In this document: in pieces, positions 18,533 to 32,934 of the stretch
Position numbering within the stretch: the stretch's first letter is position 1
Layout: the number at the start of each line of letters is the position of its first letter
Assembly (NCBI GenBank): GCA_017938405.1
Contig: JAGBBP010000011.1
Coordinates: 27,686 to 91,685, forward strand
Length of the DNA stretch: 64,000 nt
Reading direction: 5' to 3'
Source of the DNA: Lachnospiraceae bacterium
GTDB taxonomy: Bacteria; Bacillota; Clostridia; Lachnospirales; Lachnospiraceae
Position numbers and translations under genes: made by a program
Notes under the pieces: generated by a model
What the model saw: the letters and a program-made list of their open reading frames with translations, nothing else
What the model was told of the DNA's origin: nothing
Database searches by the model: none

Positions 18533-19384
18533 ATGGCATATAAGATACTAAAAAAAACAGATTTAACTCCGCAAATCTTTTTGTTGGAGATAGAAGCTCC
18601 ACTAATAGCTCGTAAAGCAGAGCCCGGACAGTTTATTGTTCTAAGAATCGATGAGTACGGAGAACGGGTTCCTTTTACCATTGCCGATTTTGACCGGGAG
18701 AAGGGTACAGTCACCGTCATTGTTCAGGTAGTAGGAAAAACTACGAAGGACTTGTCTTTGCTTTCTGCAGGAGATACGGTTTTAGATTTTGCGGGACCGC
18801 TCGGAATGCCGACGCCTCTACGGGGATTGAAAAAGGTTGCTGTCATTGGCGGTGGTCTTGGGACGGCGATTGCTTATCCACAAGCGAAGAAACTGAAGGC
18901 ACTCGGTGCTGAGGTTACGGTGATAACCGGTTTTAGAAACAGGGACTGTATTATTCTTGAAAAAGAGATGCAGAAGGTATCGGATAAGCTCATTATTACT
19001 ACAGACGACGGTTCGAACGGTGTGCAGGGCTTTGTTACAGACCGCCTACGCGAAGAACTGGAAGCAGGAGAAAGATTCGATGAGGTGATTGCCATCGGAC
19101 CTTTGGTAATGATGGGAGCTGTATGTAAGCTTACGAAAGAGTATGATATTCCGGCGATAGTTTCAATGAATCCGGTTATGATTGACGGAACGGGAATGTG
19201 TGGCGGTTGCAGAGTCGTTGTCGGTGGAGAGACAAAATTTGCTTGTGTGGACGGTCCGGATTTCGACGGACATCAAATTGATTGGGATGCTGCGTTGAAA
19301 CGCCAGCAGATGTTTAAAGAACATGAAAGACGTGCTTGTGAGGAAGGAACCTGCAGAATCGGAAGGAGTAATAACCATGGCTAA
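18533..19384 (+). CDS. NfnA-like ferredoxin-NADP+ oxidoreductase small subunit
   Basis: A 283-aa flavoprotein of the PyrK/GltA-small/NfnA type. The FAD-binding domain (PGQFIVLRIDEYGERVPFTI) is followed by the NAD-binding motif VAVIGGGLGTAIAYPQAKKL near residue 104. The C-terminal [2Fe-2S] region is DGTGMCGGCRVVVGG with a further cysteine in FACVDGPDFDGH, the Asp-plus-three-Cys pattern of NfnA. The start at 18533 has AAGGAG 10 nt upstream. Its end overlaps nfnB by 8 nt. Inference: with NfnB it makes NADPH from reduced ferredoxin and NADH. Sulfide dehydrogenase annotation is the common alternative for this pair. Confidence 0.83.
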   Translation: MAYKILKKTDLTPQIFLLEIEAPLIARKAEPGQFIVLRIDEYGERVPFTIADFDREKGTVTVIVQVVGKTTKDLSLLSAGDTVLDFAGPLGMPTPLRGLKKVAVIGGGLGTAIAYPQAKKLKALGAEVTVITGFRNRDCIILEKEMQKVSDKLIITTDDGSNGVQGFVTDRLREELEAGERFDEVIAIGPLVMMGAVCKLTKEYDIPAIVSMNPVMIDGTGMCGGCRVVVGGETKFACVDGPDFDGHQIDWDAALKRQQMFKEHERRACEEGTCRIGRSNNHG

Positions 19385-20786
19385 TATGAGAGATACCAAA
19401 ATTCCAATGCCGGAACAGGCTCCGTGTGTACGAAATAAAAACTTCTTAGAGGTTACCACCGGGTATACACCGGAGATGGCAATAGAGGAAGCAAAACGTT
19501 GTCTGAACTGTAAACATAAACCTTGTATGCAAGGATGCCCTGTTTCCGTTAAAATTCCTGAATTTATTGCTTTGGTGGCGGAAGGAAAGTTTGAAGCAGC
19601 TTATAGCAAAATTACCGAAACCAATGCGTTACCTGCCATATGCGGCAGAGTTTGCCCACAGGAAAGACAATGTGAATCGAAATGTGTAAGAGGAATCAAA
19701 GGAGAGGCGGTCGCAATAGGAAGATTGGAGCGATTTGTTGCAGATTATCATTTGGCTGGCGGTACAGATGATATTTCTATACCGCAAAAGAACGGAAAAA
19801 AAGTTGCTGTTGTGGGTTCGGGACCATCCGGACTTACCGTTGCGGGGGACCTTGCAAAACTCGGCTATGAAGTTACCGTTTATGAAGCCTTTCATACCGC
19901 AGGGGGAGTATTAATGTACGGAATTCCTGAGTTCAGACTTCCGAAGCATATTGTGCAAAAGGAGATTGAAAAGCTGAAGTTATATGGGGTTAAAATCGAA
20001 ACCAATATTATCATCGGGAAGACTTTGCTTGTGGATGAACTGCTTACCGATATGGGGTATGATGCCGTGTATATCGGTTCGGGTGCAGGTCTTCCGTCAT
20101 TTCTGGGAATCGATGGTGAAAGCTTAAATGGTGTATATTCTGCCAACGAATTTTTAACAAGAATTAATTTAATGAAGGGGTATCGATTCCCGGAGTACGA
20201 CACGCCTGTTTATTGTGGGAAGAATGTTGCGGTATTCGGTGGCGGTAATGTTGCTATGGATGCTGCACGCAGTGCTAAACGTATGGGTGCTGAAAATGTA
20301 TATATCATTTATAGACGAAGCAAAGAAGAATTGCCGGCCCGGGCGGAGGAGGTTGCCCATGCGGAAGAGGAAGGTGTAAAATTCCTGCTGTTGCAGAGTC
20401 CTACTAATTTTATCGGAGATGATAACGGATGGCTACAGGAGGTCGAGGTTGTTGATATGCAACTGGGCGAGATGGATCAAAGCGGGAGAAGGCATCCGAT
20501 CGCAGTGGAAGGTTCCGAACATCGTATTTCGATTGACACTGCGGTTATCGCTATCGGCCAAACACCGAATCCTCTGATTAGGAAGACAACGAATGGTCTG
20601 GATACCGATAAACGTGGTTGCATTATTACCGATGAACAGGGGGCTACATCAAAGCCGTTTGTTTATGCGGGCGGAGATGCTGTTACGGGAGCGGCAACCG
20701 TTATTCTTGCTATGGGTGCCGGGAAAAAGGCAGCTGCGGCAATTCACAAAGAATTACAAAACAAGGAGAAAGAATATGACGAATAG
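19377..20786 (+). CDS. NfnB / GltD-like NADPH oxidoreductase large subunit
   Basis: A 469-aa protein with an N-terminal two-[4Fe-4S] domain (CLNCKHKPCMQGCPV, ICGRVCPQERQCESKCV), FAD site VAVVGSGPSGLTVAGDLAKLG near residue 145, and NADPH site VAVFGGGNVAMDAARSAKRMG near residue 285. Databases often name this glutamate synthase small subunit. However, the operon on the other strand already has its own oxidoreductase and this gene overlaps nfnA, so NfnB is the better call. It overlaps purB by 11 nt. Its presence in a purine operon suggests coupling of NADPH supply to GDH and biosynthesis. Confidence 0.83.
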   Translation: MANMRDTKIPMPEQAPCVRNKNFLEVTTGYTPEMAIEEAKRCLNCKHKPCMQGCPVSVKIPEFIALVAEGKFEAAYSKITETNALPAICGRVCPQERQCESKCVRGIKGEAVAIGRLERFVADYHLAGGTDDISIPQKNGKKVAVVGSGPSGLTVAGDLAKLGYEVTVYEAFHTAGGVLMYGIPEFRLPKHIVQKEIEKLKLYGVKIETNIIIGKTLLVDELLTDMGYDAVYIGSGAGLPSFLGIDGESLNGVYSANEFLTRINLMKGYRFPEYDTPVYCGKNVAVFGGGNVAMDAARSAKRMGAENVYIIYRRSKEELPARAEEVAHAEEEGVKFLLLQSPTNFIGDDNGWLQEVEVVDMQLGEMDQSGRRHPIAVEGSEHRISIDTAVIAIGQTPNPLIRKTTNGLDTDKRGCIITDEQGATSKPFVYAGGDAVTGAATVILAMGAGKKAAAAIHKELQNKEKEYDE

Positions 20787-22191
20787 ATATGAATCCCCAT
20801 TATCCTCAAGATATGCTTCGGAGTATATGTTGGAGTTGTTCTCTTCAGATACCCGTTATCAAACCTGGCGTAAGCTTTGGGTGGCACTTGCAAAGGCGGA
20901 AATGAATCTTGGACTTCCGATTACAGAATCCCAAGTGGCAGAACTTAGGGAGCATATCACAGATATTGATTATACGTGTGTAAGCCGAAGGGAAAAGGAA
21001 GTGCGACATGATGTAATGGCTCATGTGTATGCCTACGGACAGGTTGCGCCTTCGGCAGCGGGGATCATTCATTTAGGTGCCACAAGTTGCTATGTAACCG
21101 ACAATGCAGATTTGATTATCTATAGAGATGCTCTGCGCTATTTGCGTACAGAGCTTTTGGTTGTTTTAGCAAATCTTTCGGAGTTTGCCGAAAAATACAA
21201 AGATTTACCGACACTCGGATACACGCACTATCAACCGGCACAACTTGTAACAGTAGGAAAACGTGCAACTCTCTGGATGCAGGATTTTCTTTCCGATCTG
21301 AAGGAGATTGACTTTGCAATTGAAAATATTAAGTTTCTGGGCTGTCGCGGAACGACCGGCACCGAAGCAAGCTTTGTAGAGCTTTTTGAGGGTGACAATT
21401 CTAAAATCGATGAGATGAATCGCATGATTGCTGCCGACTTCGGATTTGAGGAAACCTTTGATGTATGCGGTCAGACCTATCCGCGTAAGGTGGACAGCCG
21501 GATTTTGAATGCGCTCTCCTCTGTGGCACAAAGCTGCTACCGTATGGCAAACGATATTCGTCTGTTGCAGCACGACCGCCAGGTAGAGGAACCTTTTGAG
21601 AAAAATCAAATCGGATCTTCTGCTATGGCATATAAGCGCAATCCGATGCGGAGTGAGCGTATTTGCTCTTTGGCCCGTTATCTCATGGCAGATGCGCTGA
21701 ATGCTCCGATGACTGCTGCTACCCAGTGGTTAGAGAGAACACTTGACGATTCGGCGAACCGTCGCATTTCTTTGCCGGAGGGATTTCTGTGTGCCGATGC
21801 GATTTTGCGACTGGCGCAAAATGTTACAGACGGACTTCACGTGAATGAGAAGATTGTGGAAAAGACCGTGAAGGAATATTTACCGTTTATCGCAACCGAA
21901 AATCTGATGATGGAAGCGGTAAAACGTGGCGGAGATCGTCAACAGCTTCATGAAATCATTCGTAGATGCTCCATGGAGGCTACCGCAAAAATGAAGAACG
22001 GCGAAGAATGCGATCTGCTTTCCCGTTTGGCAGCAGAAGAAAAATTCGGTTTGACCGAAGCGGAGATGAAGGAACTGCTGACACCGTCTCTTTATGTCGG
22101 CAGATGTCCGGAGCAGGTGACGGCTTATGTAGATAAAATCAGACCGCTGCTTGCCGGGATTACAAGTGAATCGGCGGAAATCAATCTATAA
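20776..22191 (+). CDS. purB: Adenylosuccinate lyase
   Basis: Cleaves SAICAR and adenylosuccinate, serving both IMP and AMP synthesis. The 471-aa form from the ATG at 20776 ([16 protein letters not shown]) has AAGGAG 8 nt upstream; the frame is open further upstream only inside nfnB. The fumarase-superfamily signature is seen as [17 protein letters not shown] near residue 282, with [14 protein letters not shown] near 150. Together with purA it completes IMP to AMP inside the operon. Confidence 0.95.
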   Translation: MTNRYESPLSSRYASEYMLELFSSDTRYQTWRKLWVALAKAEMNLGLPITESQVAELREHITDIDYTCVSRREKEVRHDVMAHVYAYGQVAPSAAGIIHLGATSCYVTDNADLIIYRDALRYLRTELLVVLANLSEFAEKYKDLPTLGYTHYQPAQLVTVGKRATLWMQDFLSDLKEIDFAIENIKFLGCRGTTGTEASFVELFEGDNSKIDEMNRMIAADFGFEETFDVCGQTYPRKVDSRILNALSSVAQSCYRMANDIRLLQHDRQVEEPFEKNQIGSSAMAYKRNPMRSERICSLARYLMADALNAPMTAATQWLERTLDDSANRRISLPEGFLCADAILRLAQNVTDGLHVNEKIVEKTVKEYLPFIATENLMMEAVKRGGDRQQLHEIIRRCSMEATAKMKNGEECDLLSRLAAEEKFGLTEAEMKELLTPSLYVGRCPEQVTAYVDKIRPLLAGITSESAEINL

Positions 22192-22208
22192 GAGAAGAGG
22201 TGAATACG

Positions 22209-23741
22209 GTGGACAAAATTCTTGTTTTGGATTTTGGAGGACAGTACAATCAATTGATTGCACGAAGAGTTCGTTCGGAACAGGTGTATGCGGAAATTAA
22301 GCCTTATAACGGAATTTCAGTTGAAGAGATAAGGAAAAACGGTTACAAAGGTGTGATTTTTACAGGAGGACCAAATAGTGTTTATGAGGAGGCTTCGCCA
22401 CATTATGATGCTACAATCTTGGATTTGGGAATCCCGATTCTCGGCATCTGCTACGGAGATCAGTTGATGGCATACATGGCCGGTGGTGAAATAGCCTCTG
22501 CAGAGAATGGCAGCGAATACGGAAAAACCACTGTGTTTACCGCAGATGATATTCTATTCGAAGGGATTCCACAGGAAAGTATCTGTTGGATGAGTCATAC
22601 CGACTATGTAAAAACTTTGCCGGAAGGCTTTACAACGATTGCGCGCACAGAAAAATGTCCTTGCGCTGCAATGTGCGATAGAAGTCGAAATCTCTACGGT
22701 GTTCAATTTCATCCCGAGGTTACCCATACCGTTTACGGCAAGCAGATGCTTCATAACTTTATCTTTTCCGTTTGCCGGTGCCGGGCAGATTGGAAAATGG
22801 ATAATTTCATAGAAACTTTGGTTGAAAGATATAAAAAAGAGCTGGAAGGTAAGAAGGTTTTACTTGCTCTTTCCGGCGGTGTGGATTCGTCGGTTGCGGC
22901 TGTTCTTCTTCACAAAGCAATCGGCAAGAATCTGACTTGTGTATTCGTGGATCACGGGCTCCTCAGAAAAGACGAGGGTGATTTTGTGGAAAAAACATTT
23001 GGCAAGCAGTTTGGTATGAATTTGATTCGAGTAAATGCAGAAGACAGATTTCTCTCAAAACTGGAAGGCGTCACCGAGCCGGAGAAAAAGCGGAAAATCA
23101 TAGGGGAAGAATTTATTCGGGTATTTGAGGATGAAGCGAAAAAGCTCGGAAAGATTCATGTACTCGTGCAGGGTACAATTTACCCTGATGTGATTGAAAG
23201 CGGAAAGGGTGATTCGGCGGTGATCAAAAGTCACCATAATGTAGGAGGTCTTCCGGATGTTATTTCCTTCGAGCAGATTGTGGAGCCGTTACGTGACCTG
23301 TTTAAGGATGAAGTAAGAGAGACCGGAACGAAACTCGGCATTCCGCATGAGCTTGTTTGGCGGCAGCCGTTTCCGGGACCCGGACTTGCCGTTCGTGTAA
23401 TTGGTGAAATAACAAAGGAAAAATTGGAACTTTTGCGTGAAGCGGATGCTATTTTCCGTGAGGAAATCGCAAACGCAGGACTTGAGAACAGTACCAATCA
23501 GTATTTTGCTGTGCTGACTGACCTTCGCAGTGTGGGGGTCATGGGGGATGCCAGAACCTACGGTTATACGGTGGCTCTCCGTGCGGTTACGACCGATGAT
23601 TTCATGACTGCCGAGTGGACCAGACTACCGTATGAAGTGCTGGAAAAGGCAAGCGGCAGGATAACGAATGAAATTAAAGGGATTACCAGAGTGGTATATG
23701 ATATAACGTCCAAGCCTCCGGCAACGGTGGAGTGGGAATAA
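22209..23741 (+). CDS. guaA: GMP synthase, glutamine-hydrolysing
   Basis: Aminates XMP to GMP with glutamine. The 510-aa protein has a class I amidotransferase domain with nucleophile in [17 protein letters not shown] (Asp where Met is usual after YG), [11 protein letters not shown], the PP-loop [17 protein letters not shown] near residue 220, and the C-terminal dimer domain ending [12 protein letters not shown]. Start: GTG at 22209 is preferred because AGAGG lies 8 nt upstream; GTG at 22200 overlaps that site. It is 17 nt after purB. guaB is not in the window. Confidence 0.95.
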   Translation: MDKILVLDFGGQYNQLIARRVRSEQVYAEIKPYNGISVEEIRKNGYKGVIFTGGPNSVYEEASPHYDATILDLGIPILGICYGDQLMAYMAGGEIASAENGSEYGKTTVFTADDILFEGIPQESICWMSHTDYVKTLPEGFTTIARTEKCPCAAMCDRSRNLYGVQFHPEVTHTVYGKQMLHNFIFSVCRCRADWKMDNFIETLVERYKKELEGKKVLLALSGGVDSSVAAVLLHKAIGKNLTCVFVDHGLLRKDEGDFVEKTFGKQFGMNLIRVNAEDRFLSKLEGVTEPEKKRKIIGEEFIRVFEDEAKKLGKIHVLVQGTIYPDVIESGKGDSAVIKSHHNVGGLPDVISFEQIVEPLRDLFKDEVRETGTKLGIPHELVWRQPFPGPGLAVRVIGEITKEKLELLREADAIFREEIANAGLENSTNQYFAVLTDLRSVGVMGDARTYGYTVALRAVTTDDFMTAEWTRLPYEVLEKASGRITNEIKGITRVVYDITSKPPATVEWE

Positions 23742-23766
23742 AATAATTGAAACGGAGATTCGATTT

Positions 23767-25593
23767 ATGTGTGGAATTGTTGGATATACAGGCGCTCAGG
23801 ATGCAGCCCCGATATTGCTGGAAGGGTTGAAAAAACTGGAATATCGAGGGTATGATTCTGCAGGGATTGCAGTTCTTAACGGTAATTCGATTACTGTCAG
23901 CAAGGTGACCGGAAGAATCGCTAATTTATGCGAAAAGACAGCGGACGGAAAGAACTGTCCCGGCACGGTCGGTATCGGTCATACCCGTTGGGCTACCCAT
24001 GGTGCACCTACCGATACAAATGCACATCCGCACCTGAGTAATGACGGAAAATTTGCGGTTGTTCACAATGGCATTGTAGAAAATTATATGAGTCTGCGTG
24101 AAGAATTGATAGAGAAGGGATATCGTTTTGAAAGTCAAACGGATACAGAAGTAATCGTGCATTTGATAGAGATGTATTATGTCGGTGATTTGAAAAAGGC
24201 TGTCATTAAAACATCGGCAAGATTACAAGGCTCCTATGCGCTGGGGGTTGTTTGTACCGAGGAACCTCAGAATGTATATGTGGTACGCGAATCCAGTCCC
24301 CTGATTCTTGGTGTAGGAGTAGGAGAAAATTACTTTGCATCCGATGTTACGGCATTGGTTTCCTATACAAGAAATGCAATTTATCTGGAGGACGGTGAGT
24401 TTGCGGAGATAACTCCCGATTCTATAACAGTGTTCGATCCTGCCGGACAGCCGATTCAGAAAAAAATCAGTCGTATCACATGGGATATTCAGTCAGCGGA
24501 AAAAGGCGGGTATGAGCACTTTATGTTAAAGGAAATTGTGGAACAGCCGCGAGCAATAAAAGCAACTATAGCACCGAGAATAAAAGATAGTGAGATTGTT
24601 CTCGACGAAACGGAATTAACCGCTGATTATCTGAAAAGTATCCATAAAATTGTGATTACGGCCTGCGGTTCTGCATACTATGCCGGATGTGCCGGAAAAT
24701 ATGCGATTGAACATCTGTGCCGTATTCCTGTACAGGTCGAATTAGCGAGCGAGCTTCGCTACAGCAATCCTCTCATTGATGAGCACACGTTGTTGATTGT
24801 TTTATCACAATCCGGTGAGACCGCAGATACGATAGCCGCAATGAAGGAGTGCAAAAAGCGCGGGGCAAAAACGCTTGCGATTGTTAATGTAGTCGGGAGT
24901 ACGATTGCAAAAACGGCAGATGAAACGCTTTATACCTGGGCAGGTCCGGAAATCGCCGTTGCAACAACGAAAGGGTACACCACACAGTTGGCCGTGCTAT
25001 ATTTGTTCGCATTGTATGCGGCGAAAAAGATGAACCGACTGGATGATGAGACTTATGGAAAACTTTTAGAAACCTTAATAACGCTGCCGAAGCGAATTCA
25101 GGAAGCACTTGATATGAATTCTGCAATTCCGAATTTAGCGAAGAAGTATCACACAACCGGTTCTATGTTCTTCATCGGCCGAAATACGGATTATGCGATA
25201 GCTTTGGAAGGTGCCTTGAAAATGAAGGAGATATCTTATATCCATGCGGAATCCTATGCGGCAGGGGAATTAAAGCACGGAACAATTGCCTTAATCGATG
25301 AACATCAACCGGTGATTGCATTGTGTTGTAATGATTCTGTTATGGAAAAGACAATGAGTAATATCGTTGAGGTGAAAGCGCGAGGTGCCGAAGTGCTTGC
25401 CGTAACATTTAAGGAGAACCAGAAAATAGTATCTTTGGCGGATGATGTGATTTTTATTCCAAAGATAGAGACCATCTTCTCGGCAGCGGTAGAGATTATT
25501 CCGCTACAGTTGCTTGCATATTATGTTGCAAAAGAAAATGGTTGTGATATTGACAAACCGAAAAATCTGGCGAAATCGGTTACGGTTGAGTAA
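23767..25593 (+). CDS. glmS: Glucosamine-6-phosphate synthase
   Basis: Makes glucosamine-6-phosphate from fructose-6-phosphate and glutamine for peptidoglycan. The 608-aa length is standard. MCGIVGYTG places the class II nucleophile at Cys2; TRWATHGAPT and HNGIVENY complete the amidotransferase. Two SIS isomerase domains follow (ITACGSAYYAG, VLSQSGETADT; SMFFIGRNTDYAIALEGALKMKE, ESYAAGELKHG). The gap to guaA is only 25 nt and holds no glmS ribozyme, which commonly controls this gene in Firmicutes. Confidence 0.96.
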   Translation: MCGIVGYTGAQDAAPILLEGLKKLEYRGYDSAGIAVLNGNSITVSKVTGRIANLCEKTADGKNCPGTVGIGHTRWATHGAPTDTNAHPHLSNDGKFAVVHNGIVENYMSLREELIEKGYRFESQTDTEVIVHLIEMYYVGDLKKAVIKTSARLQGSYALGVVCTEEPQNVYVVRESSPLILGVGVGENYFASDVTALVSYTRNAIYLEDGEFAEITPDSITVFDPAGQPIQKKISRITWDIQSAEKGGYEHFMLKEIVEQPRAIKATIAPRIKDSEIVLDETELTADYLKSIHKIVITACGSAYYAGCAGKYAIEHLCRIPVQVELASELRYSNPLIDEHTLLIVLSQSGETADTIAAMKECKKRGAKTLAIVNVVGSTIAKTADETLYTWAGPEIAVATTKGYTTQLAVLYLFALYAAKKMNRLDDETYGKLLETLITLPKRIQEALDMNSAIPNLAKKYHTTGSMFFIGRNTDYAIALEGALKMKEISYIHAESYAAGELKHGTIALIDEHQPVIALCCNDSVMEKTMSNIVEVKARGAEVLAVTFKENQKIVSLADDVIFIPKIETIFSAAVEIIPLQLLAYYVAKENGCDIDKPKNLAKSVTVE

Positions 25594-28640
<3,047 letters not shown>

Positions 28641-28649
28641 GGTGCCGAA

Positions 28650-29762
28650 ATGATAAGGGAGTACAACAGAAAGATAATTTTAGAGGATGGGCAGGAGTAT
28701 TACGGATACGCTTTCGGTGATACCGACGATAAGGCGTGTGAAATTGTTTTTAATACTTCAATGGTTGGGTACCAGGAGATTGTATCGGATCCGTCTTACA
28801 CCTATCAGGCGGTAGTGATGACCTATCCGCTAATCGGAAACTATGGAATGGCTGATGATGATTATGAGACGATAACGCCAACAATCGGTGCGCTTATTGT
28901 CCGGGAATATAATGATGAACCTTCCAATTTCAGAAGTACAGCCACACTTTCAGAAATTATGAAGAAATATAAAATTCCGGGAGTGTACGGTGTTGATACG
29001 CGTAAGCTGACGCGTTCGGTTCGAAATTACGGAAGTAGGAAGGTTTTGATAACAAATGCCTCTACTTCGCTTGAAGAGGGCCTGGAACTACTGAAAACAT
29101 ATGAAATTCCTAAGGATGCAGTATCACGTGTGAGCTGTAAAGAAGGAATGGAATTTTTGGCGGAAACGCAAAAGTATCATGTGGTTGCGATTGACTGTGG
29201 TATGAAAAGGAACATTGTGCGTTCCTTGGTGAAACGAGGCTGCAAGGTGACTGTGGTGCCGTGGAATACTTCAGCAGATGCAATCGAAGAAATGAAACCG
29301 GACGGGATATTTATTTCCAATGGCCCCGGAGATCCTACCGATGTACCGGAAACTGTTTCGACAATAAAATCCCTAGTCGGCAAATATCCTATCTTTGGGA
29401 TTTGTCTCGGACATCAGATTATTTCATTGGCATACGGAGCCGAAACGTATAAGTTGAAGTTTGGACATCGTGGCGGAAATCATCCGGTAAGAAATTTGGA
29501 AACAAATAAAATTGAAATTACTTCGCAGAATCACTCCTATGCGGTAGATGCCGGCAGTTTGGCAGATACAGAATTGACGATTACTCATATCAATCTGTTG
29601 GATCAGACGATTGAGGGTGTGAAGTGTGATAGAGATAAAGTATTCAGTGTACAGTATCATCCGGAAAGTGCACCGGGACCGCAGGATAGTGCATATCTGT
29701 TTGATCGTTTTATAAAATTGATGGAGGAGGAAAAGAGCAATGCCCAAGAGAACGGATATTAG
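28650..29762 (+). CDS. carA: Carbamoyl-phosphate synthase small subunit
   Basis: Glutaminase subunit that feeds ammonia to CarB for pyrimidines and arginine. 370 aa, family-typical. Seen: [28 protein letters not shown], the nucleophile in [16 protein letters not shown] near residue 254, the HSYAVD region and [12 protein letters not shown]. It overlaps carB by 23 nt, so the two are translationally coupled. No pyrimidine attenuator is present upstream. Confidence 0.95.
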   Translation: MIREYNRKIILEDGQEYYGYAFGDTDDKACEIVFNTSMVGYQEIVSDPSYTYQAVVMTYPLIGNYGMADDDYETITPTIGALIVREYNDEPSNFRSTATLSEIMKKYKIPGVYGVDTRKLTRSVRNYGSRKVLITNASTSLEEGLELLKTYEIPKDAVSRVSCKEGMEFLAETQKYHVVAIDCGMKRNIVRSLVKRGCKVTVVPWNTSADAIEEMKPDGIFISNGPGDPTDVPETVSTIKSLVGKYPIFGICLGHQIISLAYGAETYKLKFGHRGGNHPVRNLETNKIEITSQNHSYAVDAGSLADTELTITHINLLDQTIEGVKCDRDKVFSVQYHPESAPGPQDSAYLFDRFIKLMEEEKSNAQENGY

Positions 29763-32700
29763 AAAAGTGCTTGTCATTGGTTCCGGTCCTATCGTCATCG
29801 GTCAGGCTGCGGAATTTGACTATGCCGGAACACAGGCATGCCTTGCGTTGAAAGAGGAAGGGTATGAGGTGATTCTTTGCAATTCCAATCCGGCTACAAT
29901 TATGACTGACACTTCTGTTGCTGATAAAGTGTATATGGAGCCGTTGACACTGGAATACGTTGCAAAGATTATTCGCTACGAGCGCCCGGATGCAATCTTA
30001 CCGGGCATCGGTGGTCAGACCGGCCTTAACCTTGCTATGCAGCTAGAAAAGAAAGGGATACTTTCTGAGTGTCGTGTAGAACTCCTTGGTACAAAAAGCA
30101 GCTCAATTGAGCGTGCCGAGGATCGGGAATTATTTAAGGAACTCTGTGAAGAACTGGGAGAACCGGTGTTGCCGTCCGATATTGCGTGTTCCGTAGAGGA
30201 AGGTTTGGAGGTTGTAAAAAAAATAGGGTATCCGGTTGTGCTTCGCCCTGCTTTTACGCTTGGCGGGACAGGAGGTGGATTTGCTGATAACGAGACAGAA
30301 TTTTTAACGCTTATGAAAAATGCCTTGTCCCTTTCTCCGGTCCGTCAGGTATTAATTGAAAAGAGCATCAAGGGGTTCAAAGAGATTGAGTACGAAGTGA
30401 TGCGTGACAGTAATGATACAGCGATTACAATTTGTAATATGGAAAACCTTGATCCTGTCGGTATCCATACCGGCGACTCTATTGTGGTCTGCCCTTCGCA
30501 AACACTTACGAATAAGGAATACCATATGCTTCGTGATAGTGCACTGAGAATCATTCGTGCACTGCAAATCGAAGGCGGTTGCAATGTACAGTTTGCTCTG
30601 GATCCGAACTCTTTTCGATATTATCTTATTGAAGTGAATCCGAGAGTGTCCCGTTCTTCTGCACTGGCATCCAAAGCAAGCGGGTATCCGATTGCACGTG
30701 TATCGGCAAAAATCGGTGTGGGAATGACGTTGGATGAAATTCAAATTGCGAATACACCTGCTTCCTTTGAGCCCACCTTGGACTATGTGGTAACTAAAAT
30801 GCCGCGTTTTCCGTTTGATAAGTTTGCGGATGCCAATAATTCCCTTTCTACGCAGATGAAAGCGACCGGTGAGGTGATGAGTATCGGGAGAACGGTAGAA
30901 GAAAGTCTTTTAAAAGCCATTCGTTCCTTGGGAATCGGACTTATTCATTTATATCATCCAAAGTTTGATGGGATGTCGGAAGCAGACCTGTTAGCTTACA
31001 TTAAAATCGGTACCGATGACCGTATTTATGCGATGGCACAGCTGTTACGACTTGGCTGCAGTATTGGTAAAATTGCTGATGCGACCGCGATTGACAATTT
31101 TTTTATCCGTAAATTACGTAATATTGTTGAGGAAGAAAAGGAGATTATAGATAATCCGGGCAATGCGAAGGTTTTGCGGGAGGCAAAGAAAATGGGCTTT
31201 GGCGATAAGGAAATCGGTATGCTCTGGAAGCTGCCGGAGACGCAAATCTTCGATCTGCGTAGGGCAAACGGCATCGTACCTGTCTACAAGATGATTGATA
31301 CCTGTGCTTCTGAATTCGACAGTTATATTCCGTACTTCTATTCCACCTATGAAGAGGAAAACGAGTCGGTTATTTCAGCCAAAAAGAAGGTGATTGTGCT
31401 TGGTTCCGGACCGATTCGTATCGGTCAGGGTGTGGAGTTCGATTATTCTACGGTTCATGCCGTACAGACAATCAAGGCGGCGGGATATGAAGCAATTATC
31501 ATAAACAACAATCCCGAGACGGTTTCTACCGATTATACCTGCTCCGATAAACTTTATTTTGAACCACTTTGCGTGGAAGATGTCATGAATGTGATTGAGT
31601 TGGAAAAGCCGGAGGGTGTTATCGCAACACTTGGCGGTCAGACGGCAATCAATCTGGCAGAACCGTTACATGCCCGAGGAGTTAAGATTATCGGTACCGA
31701 CTGTGATGCAATCGAACGTGCCGAAAACCGTGATGCGTTTGAAAAACTTCTCAGTTCTCTGTGCATTCCGCAACCGAAGGGAAAGGCGGTAACCAGCATA
31801 GAGGAGGGGATCAAGGCCGCAGAAGAAATCGGTTATCCTGTGCTTGTGCGGCCAAGCTTTGTACTCGGTGGCAGAGCGATGCAGATTGTTTCCAAAGAAG
31901 AAGATCTTCGCAACTATCTTAAGACCGCTGTGGAGATTGATGAGGATAAGCCGGTTTTAGTGGATAAGTATATCCGGGGAAAAGAAGTTGAAATAGATGC
32001 TATTTGTGACGGGAAGCATGTGTTTGTGCCGGGAATTATGGAACTTGTGGAGAGAACCGGCGTGCATTCCGGCGATTCCATCAGCGTTTACCCTTCTTAC
32101 AGCATTTCGGAGAAGGTGAAAAAGACGATTTTGGATTATACCGAAAAACTCGGGCTCGGCATCGGAATTATCGGGTTGTTCAACATTCAGTTCATTGTGG
32201 ACGAGCATGAAGATGTTTACATTATTGAGGTAAATCCTCGTTCCTCGAGAACGGTACCGTTTCTTTCCAAGGCAACAGGCTATAGGCTTGCTGATATTGC
32301 TACCTTAGTCAGCCTTGGAGTATCCTTGAAAGAACAAGGTATCGTGGAAACTTACCCGAAAGAAAAAGAACGTTTTTATGTAAAAGCTCCGGCGTTTTCA
32401 TTTTCAAAACTTCGTGGCATGGATGCCTATTTATCGCCTGAAATGAAGTCAACCGGGGAGGCAATCGGATACGATAAAAAACTTCACCGTGCAGCATATA
32501 AAGCAATGGTTGCATCCGGATTGACGCTGCGCAACTACGGAACGGTTGTAGTTAGTGTTGCTGATGAAGACAAAGAAGAAATGTTGCCGCTTGTGCGCCG
32601 ATTTTATAATATGGGTTTTAATATAGAAGCGACTACTGTTACGGGCGAATTTTTAAAGACAAACGGAATACGTACAAGGATTCGCCGTAAGCCGAGCGAA

Positions 32701-32922
32701 GGCAGTGAGGAAGTGTTGGATTCTATCCGTGCCGGATATGTTAGTTATGTAATAAATACCCGTGCGATATTATCGGGAAAGCACTATGGTGACGGAGTTG
32801 CCATTCGGTGCTGTGCGGCACAGAATAATATTACAATGCTGACCTCTCTTGATACAGTGAGAATGCTTCTGGATGTACTGGAGGAGGTTACATTAGGAAT
32901 CTCAACAATAGATGCGAAATGA
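29740..32922 (+). CDS. carB: Carbamoyl-phosphate synthase large subunit
   Basis: Makes carbamoyl phosphate from bicarbonate, ammonia and two ATP. 1060 aa, full length, with the internal duplication visible: [21 protein letters not shown] near residue 10 and [20 protein letters not shown] near residue 550. Each half carries an ATP-grasp ([28 protein letters not shown]) with [16 protein letters not shown] and [18 protein letters not shown]-terminal MGS-type regulatory domain follows. Ribosome binding site GGAGGA precedes the ATG. Confidence 0.96.
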   Translation: MPKRTDIRKVLVIGSGPIVIGQAAEFDYAGTQACLALKEEGYEVILCNSNPATIMTDTSVADKVYMEPLTLEYVAKIIRYERPDAILPGIGGQTGLNLAMQLEKKGILSECRVELLGTKSSSIERAEDRELFKELCEELGEPVLPSDIACSVEEGLEVVKKIGYPVVLRPAFTLGGTGGGFADNETEFLTLMKNALSLSPVRQVLIEKSIKGFKEIEYEVMRDSNDTAITICNMENLDPVGIHTGDSIVVCPSQTLTNKEYHMLRDSALRIIRALQIEGGCNVQFALDPNSFRYYLIEVNPRVSRSSALASKASGYPIARVSAKIGVGMTLDEIQIANTPASFEPTLDYVVTKMPRFPFDKFADANNSLSTQMKATGEVMSIGRTVEESLLKAIRSLGIGLIHLYHPKFDGMSEADLLAYIKIGTDDRIYAMAQLLRLGCSIGKIADATAIDNFFIRKLRNIVEEEKEIIDNPGNAKVLREAKKMGFGDKEIGMLWKLPETQIFDLRRANGIVPVYKMIDTCASEFDSYIPYFYSTYEEENESVISAKKKVIVLGSGPIRIGQGVEFDYSTVHAVQTIKAAGYEAIIINNNPETVSTDYTCSDKLYFEPLCVEDVMNVIELEKPEGVIATLGGQTAINLAEPLHARGVKIIGTDCDAIERAENRDAFEKLLSSLCIPQPKGKAVTSIEEGIKAAEEIGYPVLVRPSFVLGGRAMQIVSKEEDLRNYLKTAVEIDEDKPVLVDKYIRGKEVEIDAICDGKHVFVPGIMELVERTGVHSGDSISVYPSYSISEKVKKTILDYTEKLGLGIGIIGLFNIQFIVDEHEDVYIIEVNPRSSRTVPFLSKATGYRLADIATLVSLGVSLKEQGIVETYPKEKERFYVKAPAFSFSKLRGMDAYLSPEMKSTGEAIGYDKKLHRAAYKAMVASGLTLRNYGTVVVSVADEDKEEMLPLVRRFYNMGFNIEATTVTGEFLKTNGIRTRIRRKPSEGSEEVLDSIRAGYVSYVINTRAILSGKHYGDGVAIRCCAAQNNITMLTSLDTVRMLLDVLEEVTLGISTIDAK

Positions 32923-32934
32923 GAGGTGAATGAT

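Noticed and set aside
20593..20775. N-terminal extension of purB
   Set aside because: It lies within nfnB; the ATG at 20776 has a good ribosome binding site and gives the family-typical N-terminus.
19377..20786. Glutamate synthase small subunit (gltD) as primary call
   Set aside because: Overlap with an NfnA-type gene and the separate oxidoreductase in the glutamate synthase operon favour NfnB.
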